Shown here: positions 9,001-16,341 of the stretch, piece after piece
Numbering within the stretch: the first letter of the stretch is position 1
Layout: every line of letters starts with the position of its first letter
Source: JBBPZA01 sp963728925
GTDB lineage: Bacteria; Actinomycetota; Thermoleophilia; Solirubrobacterales; Solirubrobacteraceae
Direction: 5' to 3'
Assembly (NCBI GenBank): GCA_963728925.1
Contig: CAVSMB010000013.1
Location: 123,392-187,391, forward strand
Length of the DNA: 64,000 nucleotides
Notes under the pieces: generated by a model
Database searches by the model: none
Told to the model about the DNA's origin: nothing
What the model saw: only the letters and a program-made list of their open reading frames with translations
Program-made: the position numbers and the translations under genes

Positions 9001-9169
9001 GGAGCAGGATGCGCTCGGGCGGGATGCCCTGCTCTGCGAGCCAGGCGACGCGCTCGACGAGCACCGTCGTCTTCCCGGTCCCGGCGCCGCCGATCATCAG
9101 CAGCGGGCCGCCGCGGTGGGCGACGGCCTCGCGCTGCGCGTCGGTGAGGCCGGCCGGGGCGATGGGCAC
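6020..9169 (-). CDS. UvrD/Rep-family DNA helicase fused to a PD-(D/E)XK iron-sulfur nuclease domain
   Basis: This 1049-residue protein has superfamily 1A helicase motifs: Walker A GGAGTGKTTVLVER, motif Ia LLLALTRPGADRL, motif II VDDYQD, motif III AAGDDDQGVDRLR, motif V TMHAARGLEFDHVYVLG and motif VI MTRARERLVLAY. The C-terminal approximately 260 residues form a RecB/AddB-type nuclease with GILVHQVLERFH, GRVDRVDRLPGGGYELIDYK and four cysteines (YRVCP, CSSCDFRIICP) that should bind a 4Fe-4S cluster. It probably acts in double-strand-break resection or repair, alone or with a partner as in AdnAB/AddAB. The GTG at 9169 is 6 nt after a minus-strand TATCCT box and starts just before the conserved LTDAQREAV Q-motif. 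Confidence 0.86.
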   Translation of the reverse strand: MPIAPAGLTDAQREAVAHRGGPLLMIGGAGTGKTTVLVERVAWLAEQGIPPERILLLALTRPGADRLRRRVEEAVARPYEELAVHTAQEFCARLLRDEAVEAGLDPFTVPVSAADRLAMLLERIDELSLRVHDFRGSPSTLLASFVERIDRLKAELVDAEAYGDWAAGLERHDDGPGSERAEREQEFAEVYRDHDRMLREAGALDTGDLLLHATRLLARTPAVRERTARRFAHVLVDDYQDLDLARTTLVAVLAREGSELAAAGDDDQGVDRLRAAAPANLRVFADRHPGARVLTLERSSRPERVLQAAGAVMAPVADRVPKRLEGAAGGEVAFWRATNERAQAQAVAADVERLVTREGVAPESIAILVRSLKNEGQPIAVALEERAVPHRIVGAAAFFQRAEIRDVLAWLRLLTDPGDAGAVVRALARPPIELRAVDLARCTQIARRRKLDMVSALVAATESPQIPPEARERILAFLKLYRSAAASLDTVRPDLYVHRLVERLGLRRQQLFAAQADVVDRLVNLAKLAELASGFLARAPQATAREFARYIAAVADAGLREEEAIADVRHSAVSLLTMHAARGLEFDHVYVLGAHAARIPGARGFAVEPIPDAVLREPLPADTREAHVVEMRRLLHLAMTRARERLVLAYPAGSERGDEQPPSPFLEEARAALGAEWEEREEELFGPAESLHATFRMLRDEVLEGLPRVGSRLGELRFDTDLDVAHGLVRYLELLKLAALIERPAGQGIDEALPELNVRLLQAATPLQRDVFETSALDDYLLDAERDERRRARAVAAREEPSLEAFLPKRGDGLVLSASDIETYRVCPLRYKFARVFRIPSEPTLNQRFGILVHQVLERFHGAGGARTLLELLGLLDAGWRRGGFGDSDQEVQLRAKAEASLTRYWERIQGDPAEPVWFERAFAFRMGPHLLRGRVDRVDRLPGGGYELIDYKTGRPKTAAQLKDDVQLSLYAVGAKEAWQLEAAHQAYYYVLDDEKVPVTRDDGDEDWIRDTVLEVAEGILTQGFEPTPSYAACSSCDFRIICPAAER

Positions 9170-9174
9170 GCACC

Positions 9175-9181
9175 TAGGATA
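9175..9181. promoter_or_regulatory. overlapping divergent -10 boxes
   Basis: On the plus strand TAGGAT (9175-9180) lies 8 nt before ATG 9189. On the minus strand TATCCT (9176-9181) lies 6 nt before GTG 9169. The two -10 boxes share five base pairs, so RNA polymerase could serve only one of the helicase and phosphatase genes at a time. Both transcripts would be leaderless. Confidence 0.5.
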
Positions 9182-9188
9182 TGGGCGG

Positions 9189-10040
9189 ATGGCGTCCGGC
9201 TCGACCGCCCTGGAGGCTGACTGGCTCGGCGCCTGCAGGGCCGCCGCAGACGCCCTGCGCGAGATCCTTCGCTCGCGACCGACCACCGGCGAGCGGGTGG
9301 AGGAGAGCGGGACCCGCGGCGAGGGCGGCGACCGCACGCTCGTCATCGACGAGGCCGCCGAGGAGGCGGTCTTCGGGCAGCTCGAGACGCTGCACCGCGA
9401 TGGCCATCGCTTCACCGCGGTGTCCGAGGAGCGCGGCGAGGTCGACTTCGGCGATCCGTCCGTCGTCGTGGTCATCGACCCGATCGACGGCTCACTCAAC
9501 GCGAAGCGCGGCGTGCCCGCGCACGCGCTCTCGATCGCCGTCGCGGACGGGCCGACGATGGCCGACGTGCAGTTCGGCTTCGTCCACGACTTCGGGACGG
9601 GGGAGGAGTGGCAGGCGCGCCGCGGCGAGGGAGCGTTGCTCGACGGCCGTGCGCTGGACCCCGAGGCGGGGGAGCGCCGCGACGGCGACGAGCGGCTCGA
9701 GATCGTCGGCATCGAGTCGGCCGACCCGCGCTGGGTCGCCGAGGCGATCGACGCGCTCGCGCCGGTCGCCCATCGGCTGCGGGCGGTGGGCGCGATCGCG
9801 GTCTCGCTCTGCGACGTCGCCGCGGCGCGCTTCGACGGCATGGTCTCGCTGTGGAACTGTCGCTCGGTCGACGCCGCGGCGGGACAGCTCATCGTGCGCG
9901 AGGCGGGGGGCCTCGTGGCCTTTCCCGCCTGCGACGACCCGCTCGGGGCGCCCCTCGACCTGCTCCCGCGCTCGACGGTCGTCGCCGCCCGCACACAGCG
10001 CGGCCTGCGCGAGCTGACCGCGGTGCCGCTGCGGCGCTGA
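9189..10040 (+). CDS. inositol monophosphatase-family phosphatase
   Basis: This 283-residue protein has the metal-binding motifs of the FIG/IMPase/CysQ superfamily: the SEE motif (TAVSEERGEV), the DPIDGSLNAKRG core that binds Mg and phosphate, and a C-terminal CRSVDAAAGQLIVREAGG block equivalent to WDxAAG, with the usual Trp replaced. Substrates in the superfamily are inositol phosphates, 3'-phosphoadenosine nucleotides or fructose-1,6-bisphosphate; the sequence alone does not decide. ATG 9189 follows a -10-like TAGGAT. It is divergent from the helicase-nuclease gene and is followed by a tandem repeat. Confidence 0.8.
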   Translation: MASGSTALEADWLGACRAAADALREILRSRPTTGERVEESGTRGEGGDRTLVIDEAAEEAVFGQLETLHRDGHRFTAVSEERGEVDFGDPSVVVVIDPIDGSLNAKRGVPAHALSIAVADGPTMADVQFGFVHDFGTGEEWQARRGEGALLDGRALDPEAGERRDGDERLEIVGIESADPRWVAEAIDALAPVAHRLRAVGAIAVSLCDVAAARFDGMVSLWNCRSVDAAAGQLIVREAGGLVAFPACDDPLGAPLDLLPRSTVVAARTQRGLRELTAVPLRR

Positions 10041-10050
10041 GGCTCGCTTC

Positions 10051-10157
10051 TCTGCGCCGCCGCCGCGGTGACGCCCAGTTGCGCTCCCGTTCTGCGCCGC
10101 CGCGGTGACGCCCAGTTGCGCTCCCGTTCTGCGCCGCCGCGGTGGCGCCCACCCGCT
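10051..10157. repeat. GC-rich tandem repeat, about 2.8 copies of a 37-40 bp unit
   Basis: Copy 1 (10051-10090, with one extra CCG) and copy 2 (10091-10127) are otherwise identical, beginning TCTGCGCCGCCG and ending GCGCTCCCGT; copy 3 (10128-10157) is partial and diverged. The same GCTCGCTTCT flanks both sides of the array. It fills most of the 158-bp gap between the phosphatase stop and the DUF2342 start. No function is evident; replication slippage is the simplest origin. Confidence 0.8.
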
Positions 10158-10198
10158 CGCTTCTCCGGCCGGCGACACCACGTTGTCATCATGGGTCT

Positions 10199-11269
10199 AT
10201 GATCGATTGGGGGCTTGCCACCCAGCTCGCCGAGCTCGTCGCCTCGCTGCCGACCGGCGGCGGGAGCGGCGATCGTCGTGGCGCCGCCCGCCCCGCGGCG
10301 ACCGGCGGGCTGCTCGACGCCGCCTCTGACGGCGAGCGGCTGGTCGTCGGCTACACCGGGCTGGAGCCCGCCTTCGCGCTGCCCGTCGCCGAGCCCGTCG
10401 ACCGCTCGGAGTGGATCCGCGCGAACCTGGCCGGGATGCGGGCGGTGCTCGAACCGATCACGGAGCGCCTCGGCACGGGCATGGGCCCGCTGCGCGTACC
10501 GTTGAAGGCGGCCGCCGGGCTGCTACTCACGGCCGAGGTCGGCGTCCTCGTCGGCTTCCTTGCCGGGCGCGTCCTCGGCCAGTACGAGGTCGTCCTGATC
10601 GACCCGGACTCCAAGCCGCGCCTGCTGTTCGTCGAGCCCAACCTCGACGACGCCGTCCGCGCGCTGGACGCCGAGCCCGAGGAGCTCGTCCGCTGGGTCG
10701 CCCTGCACGAGGTCACCCATGCGGTGCAGTTCGCCGGTGTCCCGTGGCTGCGCGAGCACCTGGCGGGCATGGTGGCCGAGCTCACCGAAGGCCTGACCAT
10801 CAGCGTCGACGCCTCCAAGCTCGCCAAGCTGCCCTCGCGTGACGACCTCCGCGGCCTCGTCGACGCCGTCCGCGACGGCGACCTCGTCGGCTTTGTCGCC
10901 GGTCCGCGCCAGCGCGAGCTGATCGACCGGATGCAGGCGACCATGGCCGTCGTCGAGGGCCACGCCGAGCACGTCATGGACGGCGTCGGCGCCGAGGTGC
11001 TGCCTTCCCTCCCGCGCCTGCGGGCCGCCATGGACCGCCGCCGCGAGACGCGCTCGGTCCTCTTCCGCCTCGTGGCGCGCCTCATCGGCCTCGACATGAA
11101 GATGCGCCAGTACGTGATCGGCAAGCGCTTCTGCGACGCGGTGGTGCAGCGCGGTGGCATCCAGGCCCTCAACCGCGTGTGGGCCTCGCCGGACGCGCTG
11201 CCGACGCTCGCCGAGCTCGAGGACCCGACGGGCTGGATGGCGCGAACGGCGCCGCCCGCCGCGGCCTGA
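10199..11269 (+). CDS. zinc-dependent metalloprotease-like protein, DUF2342 (zincin type 2) family
   Basis: This 356-residue protein of the actinobacterial DUF2342 / F420-associated hydrolase-like family has the zincin helix HEVTHAVQF at about residue 178 and a downstream EGHAEHVMDGVG motif that supplies further zinc-ligand candidates. Related proteins are common in actinobacteria, sometimes near coenzyme F420 genes, but no physiological substrate is established. The ATG at 10199 (MIDWGLA) fits the family N terminus. It is followed by a long non-coding stretch carrying the promoter of the next gene. Confidence 0.8.
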   Translation: MIDWGLATQLAELVASLPTGGGSGDRRGAARPAATGGLLDAASDGERLVVGYTGLEPAFALPVAEPVDRSEWIRANLAGMRAVLEPITERLGTGMGPLRVPLKAAAGLLLTAEVGVLVGFLAGRVLGQYEVVLIDPDSKPRLLFVEPNLDDAVRALDAEPEELVRWVALHEVTHAVQFAGVPWLREHLAGMVAELTEGLTISVDASKLAKLPSRDDLRGLVDAVRDGDLVGFVAGPRQRELIDRMQATMAVVEGHAEHVMDGVGAEVLPSLPRLRAAMDRRRETRSVLFRLVARLIGLDMKMRQYVIGKRFCDAVVQRGGIQALNRVWASPDALPTLAELEDPTGWMARTAPPAAA

Positions 11270-11517
11270 GCCTGCAGCGCGAGCTCTGCGCCGCCCGGCC
11301 GCGCGGCCGCTCCGCATGCGGGCGCCCCGGCCCGCACCTCCCTCCCCTCGTCGCTGCCGTTCGGCGGCGCCAGGCTCGGCGTCCATGCGCCGCACGACCG
11401 ACCGCCGACGCGCCACAACCGCCACGAACGTACGTTCCTGACGTCACAAAGTCTGCCACTGTTCTCCGCTTGATCACACGGGATCTGCGGTAGCGTGTAA
11501 CGATCTCGCGAACGCGG
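11270..11517 (+). other. non-coding stretch upstream of the basic coiled-coil gene
   Basis: No convincing ORF. The left half is GC-rich, while from about 11420 composition shifts towards AT, with a GACGTC palindrome at 11439-11444 and short AT-rich words leading into the promoter at 11518. It may hold regulatory sites for the next gene, but I recognise no specific operator. Confidence 0.5.
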
Positions 11518-11546
11518 TTTACAAACAGGTGTTCGATGGGTACACT
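11518..11546 (+). promoter_or_regulatory. primary sigma-type promoter
   Basis: TTTACA (11518-11523) and TACACT (11541-11546) are separated by exactly 17 bp and lie in an unusually AT-rich segment. The predicted transcript starts near 11553, giving a leader of about 45 nt with a GAGGGAGAGG ribosome-binding site (11578-11587) before ATG 11599. This is one of the few units in the window that looks leadered. Confidence 0.7.
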
Positions 11547-11598
11547 GGAAGCAGCTTAGTTCTAATATCATTATCGCGAGGGAGAGGCCGAACCCCCC

Positions 11599-12267
11599 AT
11601 GGCTGACACCACCACCACCACTTCCCAGCAGCGCACCGCGCAGCGCAAGGCCGCCCAGACCCGCCGCAGCACGTCGGCGAAGAAGGCCGCCGGGACCCGC
11701 GCCCGCAACAGCGCCGCCACCCCGAAGACCGTCAAGAGCGCCCAGCGCGGCGCCCGCAAGACCCAGCGCAAGGTCGAGCAGGTCGAGCGCACCGCGTCCG
11801 AGCAGATCCGTGAGACTGCCGAGAAGGCCGTCTTGATCCCGGTCGGCGCTGCGCTGACCGCGGTGGATCGCTTCGGCGAGATCGTCGAGACCTACTCGTC
11901 GCGCACGACCGCCGAGCGCGAGCTCAAGGCGCGTCGTCGCCAGCTCGAGCAGGACCTGCGCCGTTTCGAGCGCCGCGGCACCACCGCGCGCAACCAGCTC
12001 GAGCGCGAGGTCAAGCGCACCCGCACGCGGGTCGAGCGCGAGCTGCGCCAGCGCCGCAACCGGGCGGAGAGCGTCGTCAAGCGCACCCGTCGCGAGGTCG
12101 AGCGTGACCTGCGCAGCGCCCGCAAGGACGCCGAGCGTCAGGCCAAGGACGTCGCCGCGCGCGTCGACCAGGCCTCGGCCCGCGCCGGCAACGCCGTGCA
12201 GACCGGCGTGACGGCCGCGGAGAAGGCCTTCGCGACCTCCTCGGACCGGGCGGCGACGGTCGCCTAG
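11599..12267 (+). CDS. basic Ala/Arg-rich coiled-coil protein, histone H1/HbhA-like
   Basis: The 222-residue protein is extremely basic. Residues 1-60 are Thr/Lys/Arg/Ala rich and resemble histone H1-like tails (RKAAQTRRSTSAKKAAGTRA). Residues 70-110 include an amphipathic, partly hydrophobic stretch (AVLIPVGAALTAVDRFGEIV). The rest is a long charged coiled coil of Glu/Arg heptads. The middle segment resembles mycobacterial heparin-binding hemagglutinin and similar nucleoid or cell-surface proteins. A chromosome-compacting or envelope-associated role is plausible; neither is proven. A strong promoter and ribosome-binding site suggest high expression. A strong terminator follows at 12367-12403. 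Confidence 0.65.
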   Translation: MADTTTTTSQQRTAQRKAAQTRRSTSAKKAAGTRARNSAATPKTVKSAQRGARKTQRKVEQVERTASEQIRETAEKAVLIPVGAALTAVDRFGEIVETYSSRTTAERELKARRRQLEQDLRRFERRGTTARNQLEREVKRTRTRVERELRQRRNRAESVVKRTRREVERDLRSARKDAERQAKDVAARVDQASARAGNAVQTGVTAAEKAFATSSDRAATVA

Positions 12268-12366
12268 CGATCCCTTTCACCCGCCCGCCGACGGAGAGCG
12301 GCGGTCGCGGGAGAGTCTGCCGGCCTCATATCATCGCCGGCAGTGAAGCACCCTCTCCTCCCTCAT

Positions 12367-12403
12367 CCGCCGGGCGTCCTTCGGGGCGCCCGGCGGTGTG
12401 TTT
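12367..12403 (+). terminator. rho-independent terminator
   Basis: A 13-bp stem, CCGCCGGGCGTCC paired with GGGCGCCCGGCGG (one G-T wobble), is capped by a TTCG tetraloop and followed by TGTGTTT. It lies 100 nt after the basic coiled-coil gene and just before the mrp promoter. Confidence 0.8.
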
Positions 12404-12474
12404 AATCGCCAGGTCCGCGGGCGGCGTCTCCGAGCGAGGCGCGGGCGGTCCGTCCGGTGAGCTGACCCCGTGCC

Positions 12475-12480
12475 TATAGT
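12475..12480 (+). promoter_or_regulatory. -10 box of mrp
   Basis: TATAGT ends 7 nt before ATG 12488. In-frame GTG 12470, GTG 12479 and ATG 12482 overlap or precede this box, so they would not be in the transcript. The promoter therefore favours ATG 12488 and leaderless expression. Confidence 0.6.
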
Positions 12481-12487
12481 GATGCCC

Positions 12488-13627
12488 ATGGCTACGGAAA
12501 CCGAGATCCGCAAGGCGCTGGAAGCCGTCGTCGACCCCGAGCTCCACCGCAACATCGTCGAGCTCGACATGGTCCGAGCGGTGACCGTTCACCCGACCGG
12601 CGTGGTCGACGTGACGGTCTCGCTGACCACCCCCGGCTGCCCGATCCGAAGCCACTTCTCGACCGGCGTCGAGGGCGCGATCCGCGCGCTCGACGGAGTC
12701 GCCGACGTGAACGTCGAGTTCGACGTCCTCAACGACACCCAGAAGTCCGCGATCCAGACCAAGCTCGGCCGCGTCTCCCTTCCTCAGGGCGCGCTCGCCC
12801 AGGTCTCAGACGTCATCTGCGTCGGCTCGGGCAAGGGCGGGGTCGGCAAGTCGACGCTCACCGCCAACCTCGCCGCGGCGCTGACCGCCGAGGGGCGTCG
12901 CGTCGGGGTGCTCGACGCCGACGTATGGGGCTATTCGATCCCGCGCATGCTCGGGCTCGGCGCCGACCGCCCGAAGGTCAGCGCCCAGCGCAAGATCATC
13001 CCGCTCGAGGCGCACGGCATCGCGGTCATGTCGATCGGCTTCTTCGTCGAGGAGGACGCCGCCGTCGTGTGGCGCGGGCCGATGCTCCACAAGGCGCTCA
13101 CGCAGTTCCTCGAGGACGTCGACTGGGGCAAGCTCGATCACCTGCTCGTCGACCTGCCGCCCGGCACGGGCGACGTCTCGATGACGCTCGCCCAGCTCCT
13201 GCCCCAGGCCAGCTTCCTGATCGTGACGACGCCCCAGCCGGCCGCCCAGAGGGTCGCGCGTCGCGCGGCCGAGATGGCGACCAAGGTCAACCTCGACGTC
13301 GCCGGCGTGGTCGAGAACATGTCGGGCTTCGTCACCCCCGACGACCAGCGCTTCGCGATCTTCGGCGAGGGCGGCGGCCAAGACCTCGCCGACGAGCTCG
13401 ACGTCCCGCTGCTCGGCAAGGTCCCGCTGACCATGCCGCTGCGCGAGCAGGCCGACGCCGGCACGCCGCTCGTCCTCACCGACCCCGACGACCCGGCCGC
13501 CCAGGCGATCCGCCAGGCCGCACGCGGGATCGTGGCTCTCGCGCCTGCCGAGCTGCCCGTGCTCCAGCCGATCCCCGGCACCGAGCCGGGCCCCAAGCCG
13601 CTCGGCGCAGCGCTGCCGATGGCCTAG
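12488..13627 (+). CDS. mrp: Mrp/ApbC-type P-loop iron-sulfur cluster carrier ATPase
   Basis: This 379-residue protein has an N-terminal MIP18/DUF59 domain (about 1-90, VVDPELHRNIVELDM) followed by a deviant Walker A P-loop VGSGKGGVGKST, switch I-like LDADVWGYSIPRML and Walker B LLVDLPPGTGD. Proteins of this family hold and transfer Fe-S clusters. The CXXC cysteine pair usually found before FGEGGG is missing here (MSGFVTPDDQRFAIFGEGGG), as in actinobacterial Mrp as far as I recall, so cluster binding cannot use that pair. It ends 2 bp from the stop of a ferredoxin gene on the other strand. Confidence 0.9.
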   Translation: MATETEIRKALEAVVDPELHRNIVELDMVRAVTVHPTGVVDVTVSLTTPGCPIRSHFSTGVEGAIRALDGVADVNVEFDVLNDTQKSAIQTKLGRVSLPQGALAQVSDVICVGSGKGGVGKSTLTANLAAALTAEGRRVGVLDADVWGYSIPRMLGLGADRPKVSAQRKIIPLEAHGIAVMSIGFFVEEDAAVVWRGPMLHKALTQFLEDVDWGKLDHLLVDLPPGTGDVSMTLAQLLPQASFLIVTTPQPAAQRVARRAAEMATKVNLDVAGVVENMSGFVTPDDQRFAIFGEGGGQDLADELDVPLLGKVPLTMPLREQADAGTPLVLTDPDDPAAQAIRQAARGIVALAPAELPVLQPIPGTEPGPKPLGAALPMA

Positions 13628-13629
13628 GG

Positions 13630-13893
13630 CTACTTGGTGCCGTAGTACTCGGCGTTGATCTGGACGTACTTCGTCCACTCGCCGGGGAGCTGGTCCTCGG
13701 CGAAGCACGCGTCGACCGGGCACGCCTCCACACAGGCGTCGCAGTCGATGCACTCCTCGGGGTCGATGTAGAGCATCTCGACCTTGTCGTAGTCGGGATC
13801 GTCCGGCGTCGGATGGATGCAGTCGACCGGGCAGACCTCGACGCAGGAGTTGTCCTTGGTCCCTATGCAGGGTTCGGCGATCACGTAAGCCAT
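13630..13893 (-). CDS. fdxA: 7Fe ferredoxin
   Basis: This 87-residue ferredoxin has an N-terminal CIGTKDNSCVEVCPVDC arrangement typical of a 3Fe-4S site (C-x7-C-x3-CP) and a second CIDCDACVEACP motif for a 4Fe-4S cluster. It matches actinobacterial FdxA, a low-potential electron carrier in the cytoplasm. The ATG at 13893 has GGAGGA about 10 nt upstream. A minus-strand TAGAAT -10 box at 13933-13938 would give a short leader, and overlaps the divergent promoter region of the next gene. Confidence 0.92.
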   Translation of the reverse strand: MAYVIAEPCIGTKDNSCVEVCPVDCIHPTPDDPDYDKVEMLYIDPEECIDCDACVEACPVDACFAEDQLPGEWTKYVQINAEYYGTK

Positions 13894-13932
13894 GGGGATG
13901 GTTCCTCCGGGGAGGGGAACGGAGGGAGCCGC

Positions 13933-13948
13933 ATTCTAGAGATAGGGT
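13933..13948. promoter_or_regulatory. divergent -10 boxes for ferredoxin and the NAD(P)-binding protein
   Basis: On the minus strand TAGAAT (13933-13938) points to the ferredoxin gene. On the plus strand TAGGGT (13943-13948) ends 6 nt before ATG 13955, again a leaderless arrangement. A TCTAGA palindrome overlaps the minus-strand box. Confidence 0.5.
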
Positions 13949-13954
13949 CCGCCG

Positions 13955-14833
13955 ATGCTCCTCCTGACCGGCGCGACGGGGACGATCGGCTCCTCGCTGC
14001 TTCGGCGGCTGACTGCGCGCGGCATCCGCGTGCGGTGCCTGGTGCGCGATCCTCGGCGCCTGGGCGCCGAGCGCGTTCGCGTGCAGATCGCCCTGGGCGA
14101 CCTCGCCGACCCGCCCTCCTTCCGCCATGCCCTTCGGGGCGTGGACACGGTCGTGCACCTCGCCGCGTCCATCCGCGACCAGCCGCGCGGCTCCATCGAG
14201 GAGCTCAACGGCGTGGCCACGTGGCGCATGGTGCAGGCGGCCGAGCGGGCCGGCGTCCAGCGCTTCGTCTTCTTCTCGACGATGAACGCGAGCACGTTCA
14301 GCCCCGCGCGCTTCTTCCGTGCCAAGGCGCTGGCCGAGCAGGCGGTCGCGGCCTCCGATCTCTCGCACACGATCTTCGCGCCCTCGATCGTCTACGCGCC
14401 CGGCGACACATGGCTCACGCTGCTCGAGCGCCTCGCGCTGCTGCTCCCGGTCATGCCCGTCCCGGGGCGGGCCGAGGCGCTCTACCAGCCGATCTGGGCC
14501 GACGATGTGGCCGATTGCGTGCTCGCCGTGCTCGACGGCCGCGGCGAGGACCGCGAGCGCTACGACCTGGCGGGCCCCGACACGCTGTCCTACGAGACGA
14601 TGGTTCGCCTCGCCCTGCGATCGTTCCGCCGCCGCCGGGCGATCGTCCACGTCCCGCGGCCGCTCGTGCGCCGCGCGCTGCGCGGCGTCGAGATCCTCGC
14701 CGGGCCTGCGGCCTTCAGCACACCCGACGAGGCCGACCTCCTCGAGATAGGAATGACCGCCCGCCGCGGCACGGCCGACGCCGAGCGCCTCGGCGTGGTC
14801 CCCACGCCGATGGCCGCCGTCCTCGGCGCCTGA
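13955..14833 (+). CDS. NAD(P)-binding atypical SDR (NmrA/NDUFA9-like)
   Basis: This 292-residue Rossmann-fold protein has the N-terminal dinucleotide motif LLTGATGTIGSSLLRRL and a LVRDPRRL segment selecting the cofactor ribose. It resembles the atypical SDR family to which ubiquinone-oxidoreductase subunit NDUFA9 and many nucleoside-sugar epimerase-like proteins belong. There is no clear YxxxK catalytic pair (ARFFRAKALAE is the nearest), so the activity is open. The ATG at 13955 follows a -10 box. The stop converges with the amidase gene 5 bp away. Confidence 0.8.
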   Translation: MLLLTGATGTIGSSLLRRLTARGIRVRCLVRDPRRLGAERVRVQIALGDLADPPSFRHALRGVDTVVHLAASIRDQPRGSIEELNGVATWRMVQAAERAGVQRFVFFSTMNASTFSPARFFRAKALAEQAVAASDLSHTIFAPSIVYAPGDTWLTLLERLALLLPVMPVPGRAEALYQPIWADDVADCVLAVLDGRGEDRERYDLAGPDTLSYETMVRLALRSFRRRRAIVHVPRPLVRRALRGVEILAGPAAFSTPDEADLLEIGMTARRGTADAERLGVVPTPMAAVLGA

Positions 14834-14837
14834 GCCG

Positions 14838-16280
14838 CTACGCCTCGGCGCCCGCGGCCACCGGCGGCCGCCGGTCCGCCCAGGGGTGGGCGGCCTCGAG
14901 CTGGGTCGCGAGCGAGAGCAGCGCCCCCTCCTCAACCGGGCGCCCGAAGAGGTGGACGCCGGTCGGGAGGCCGTCCTCGCCGTGGTACAGCGGCAGCGAG
15001 ATCGCCGGCTGCCCGGTGACGTTGGCCACCGCGGTGAAGGGCGTGAAGGCCCCGGAGCGAAGGAAGGTCGCGGCCGCATCGTCCGCCGTCGCGTCGAGCT
15101 CTCCGAGGGCCAGCGGCCGCTCGCTCAGCGACGGCGTGAGCACGACGTCCACATCGTCGAAGAAGGCGACGATCGCGCGGGTCGCGGCCTGCAGGCGGAG
15201 CGTCGCCCCGAGGTAGTCCAGCGAGTGCTGCTGCAGCGCGCCTTCCCAGAGGTGCCAGGAGAGCGCCTCCACGTCGTCGCGGGCCGGCGGTCGCCCGGCG
15301 AGCATCGAGCCGAAGCCGATGACCGTCGAGACGAGTGGGCCGAATACCGCGCTGAAGGTCTCGAAGAGACCCGGCGTGGACCACGGCGGGGTCGCCTCGA
15401 CGACCTCGTGCCCGAGCCCCTCGAGCAGCGCGGCGGCGTCGCGCGCAGCCGCCTCGCAGACGGGGTCGACCGGGCGGTCGAGAAGCGGCGGGCTCGTGGT
15501 GAGCGCGACCCGCAGCCGCCCGGGCTCGCGCACGGCGGTGACGGCGAAGGGCTCGCCCGGCGGCGGCGCCCAGGTCGCGTCGCCGGTCTCGTAGCCCGCG
15601 AGCAGGTCGAGCAGCGCGGCCGTCTCGGCGACGGTGTGGCTCAGCACGCCGTCGATGCCCAACAGCGAGTCGCCCAGGTCGGGGCCCTGGGAGATCCGCC
15701 CGCGGGAGGGCTTGAGCCCGACGAGGCCACAGCACGCCGCGGGGATGCGCGTCGAGCCGCCGCCGTCGTTCCCGTGGGCGATCGGCACCATGCCCGCGGC
15801 GACGGCCGCCGCCGAGCCGCCCGAGGACCCGCCCGGCGTGCGGCCCAGGTCCCACGGGTTGTGCGTGGGCCCGAAGCGCGTTGGCTCGGTCGTCGGCAGG
15901 ATCCCGAACTCGGGCAGCTTGGTCGTCCCGACGATGACGAACCCCGCCTCGCGCAGCCTCCGGACCAGGTAGGCGTCGTGCGAAGGGACGAAGTCGCCCA
16001 GCAGCTCGGCGCAGAAGGTCAGGCGCATGCCCTGAACCGGCTTGTTGTTCTTGATCGCGATCGGCACGCCGGCGAATGGCCGCGGGTCATCCGGGGCGAT
16101 CTCCGCGGCGGTCGCGAGCGCCCTCTCGGCGTCGACGTCGACGAACGCTCCGATCTCGGGCTCGAGCGCCTCGATGCGCTCGAGCGACAGCGAGACCAGC
16201 TCGCTCGCGCCCAGCTCGCCGCTGCGCACGAGCCCGGCGAGCTCGTGGACGGGGCGGAACAGCAGGTCGGCGTCGGGCAC
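14838..16280 (-). CDS. amidase signature-family hydrolase
   Basis: This 480-residue amidase-signature enzyme has the Ser-cisSer-Lys triad: Lys in GVPIAIKNN (about residue 77) and the serines in RTPGGSSGGSAAAVAAG (about 150-165). The GNDGGGSTRIPAACCGLVGLKPSRGR block closes the active site. Such enzymes hydrolyse amides of many kinds; no gatB or gatC lies nearby, so a free-standing amidase is more likely than the glutamyl-tRNA amidotransferase subunit. The GTG at 16280 starts MPDADLLFRPVHELAGL, a normal N terminus. It is divergent from the MFS gene. Confidence 0.87.
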   Translation of the reverse strand: MPDADLLFRPVHELAGLVRSGELGASELVSLSLERIEALEPEIGAFVDVDAERALATAAEIAPDDPRPFAGVPIAIKNNKPVQGMRLTFCAELLGDFVPSHDAYLVRRLREAGFVIVGTTKLPEFGILPTTEPTRFGPTHNPWDLGRTPGGSSGGSAAAVAAGMVPIAHGNDGGGSTRIPAACCGLVGLKPSRGRISQGPDLGDSLLGIDGVLSHTVAETAALLDLLAGYETGDATWAPPPGEPFAVTAVREPGRLRVALTTSPPLLDRPVDPVCEAAARDAAALLEGLGHEVVEATPPWSTPGLFETFSAVFGPLVSTVIGFGSMLAGRPPARDDVEALSWHLWEGALQQHSLDYLGATLRLQAATRAIVAFFDDVDVVLTPSLSERPLALGELDATADDAAATFLRSGAFTPFTAVANVTGQPAISLPLYHGEDGLPTGVHLFGRPVEEGALLSLATQLEAAHPWADRRPPVAAGAEA

Positions 16281-16341
16281 GCGAGAGGCTCCTCTCCCGC
16301 CGGAGGCGTCGTCGTCGGGCGGTCTTCTAGATTCAGTGGAG

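Noticed and set aside
10051..10157. CRISPR-like repeats
   Set aside because: Units are directly adjacent without spacers, and there are no cas genes.
12806..15216. Very long frames opposite to mrp, ferredoxin, SDR and amidase genes
   Set aside because: They are GC-rich shadow frames; the real genes have recognisable families and codon-position bias.
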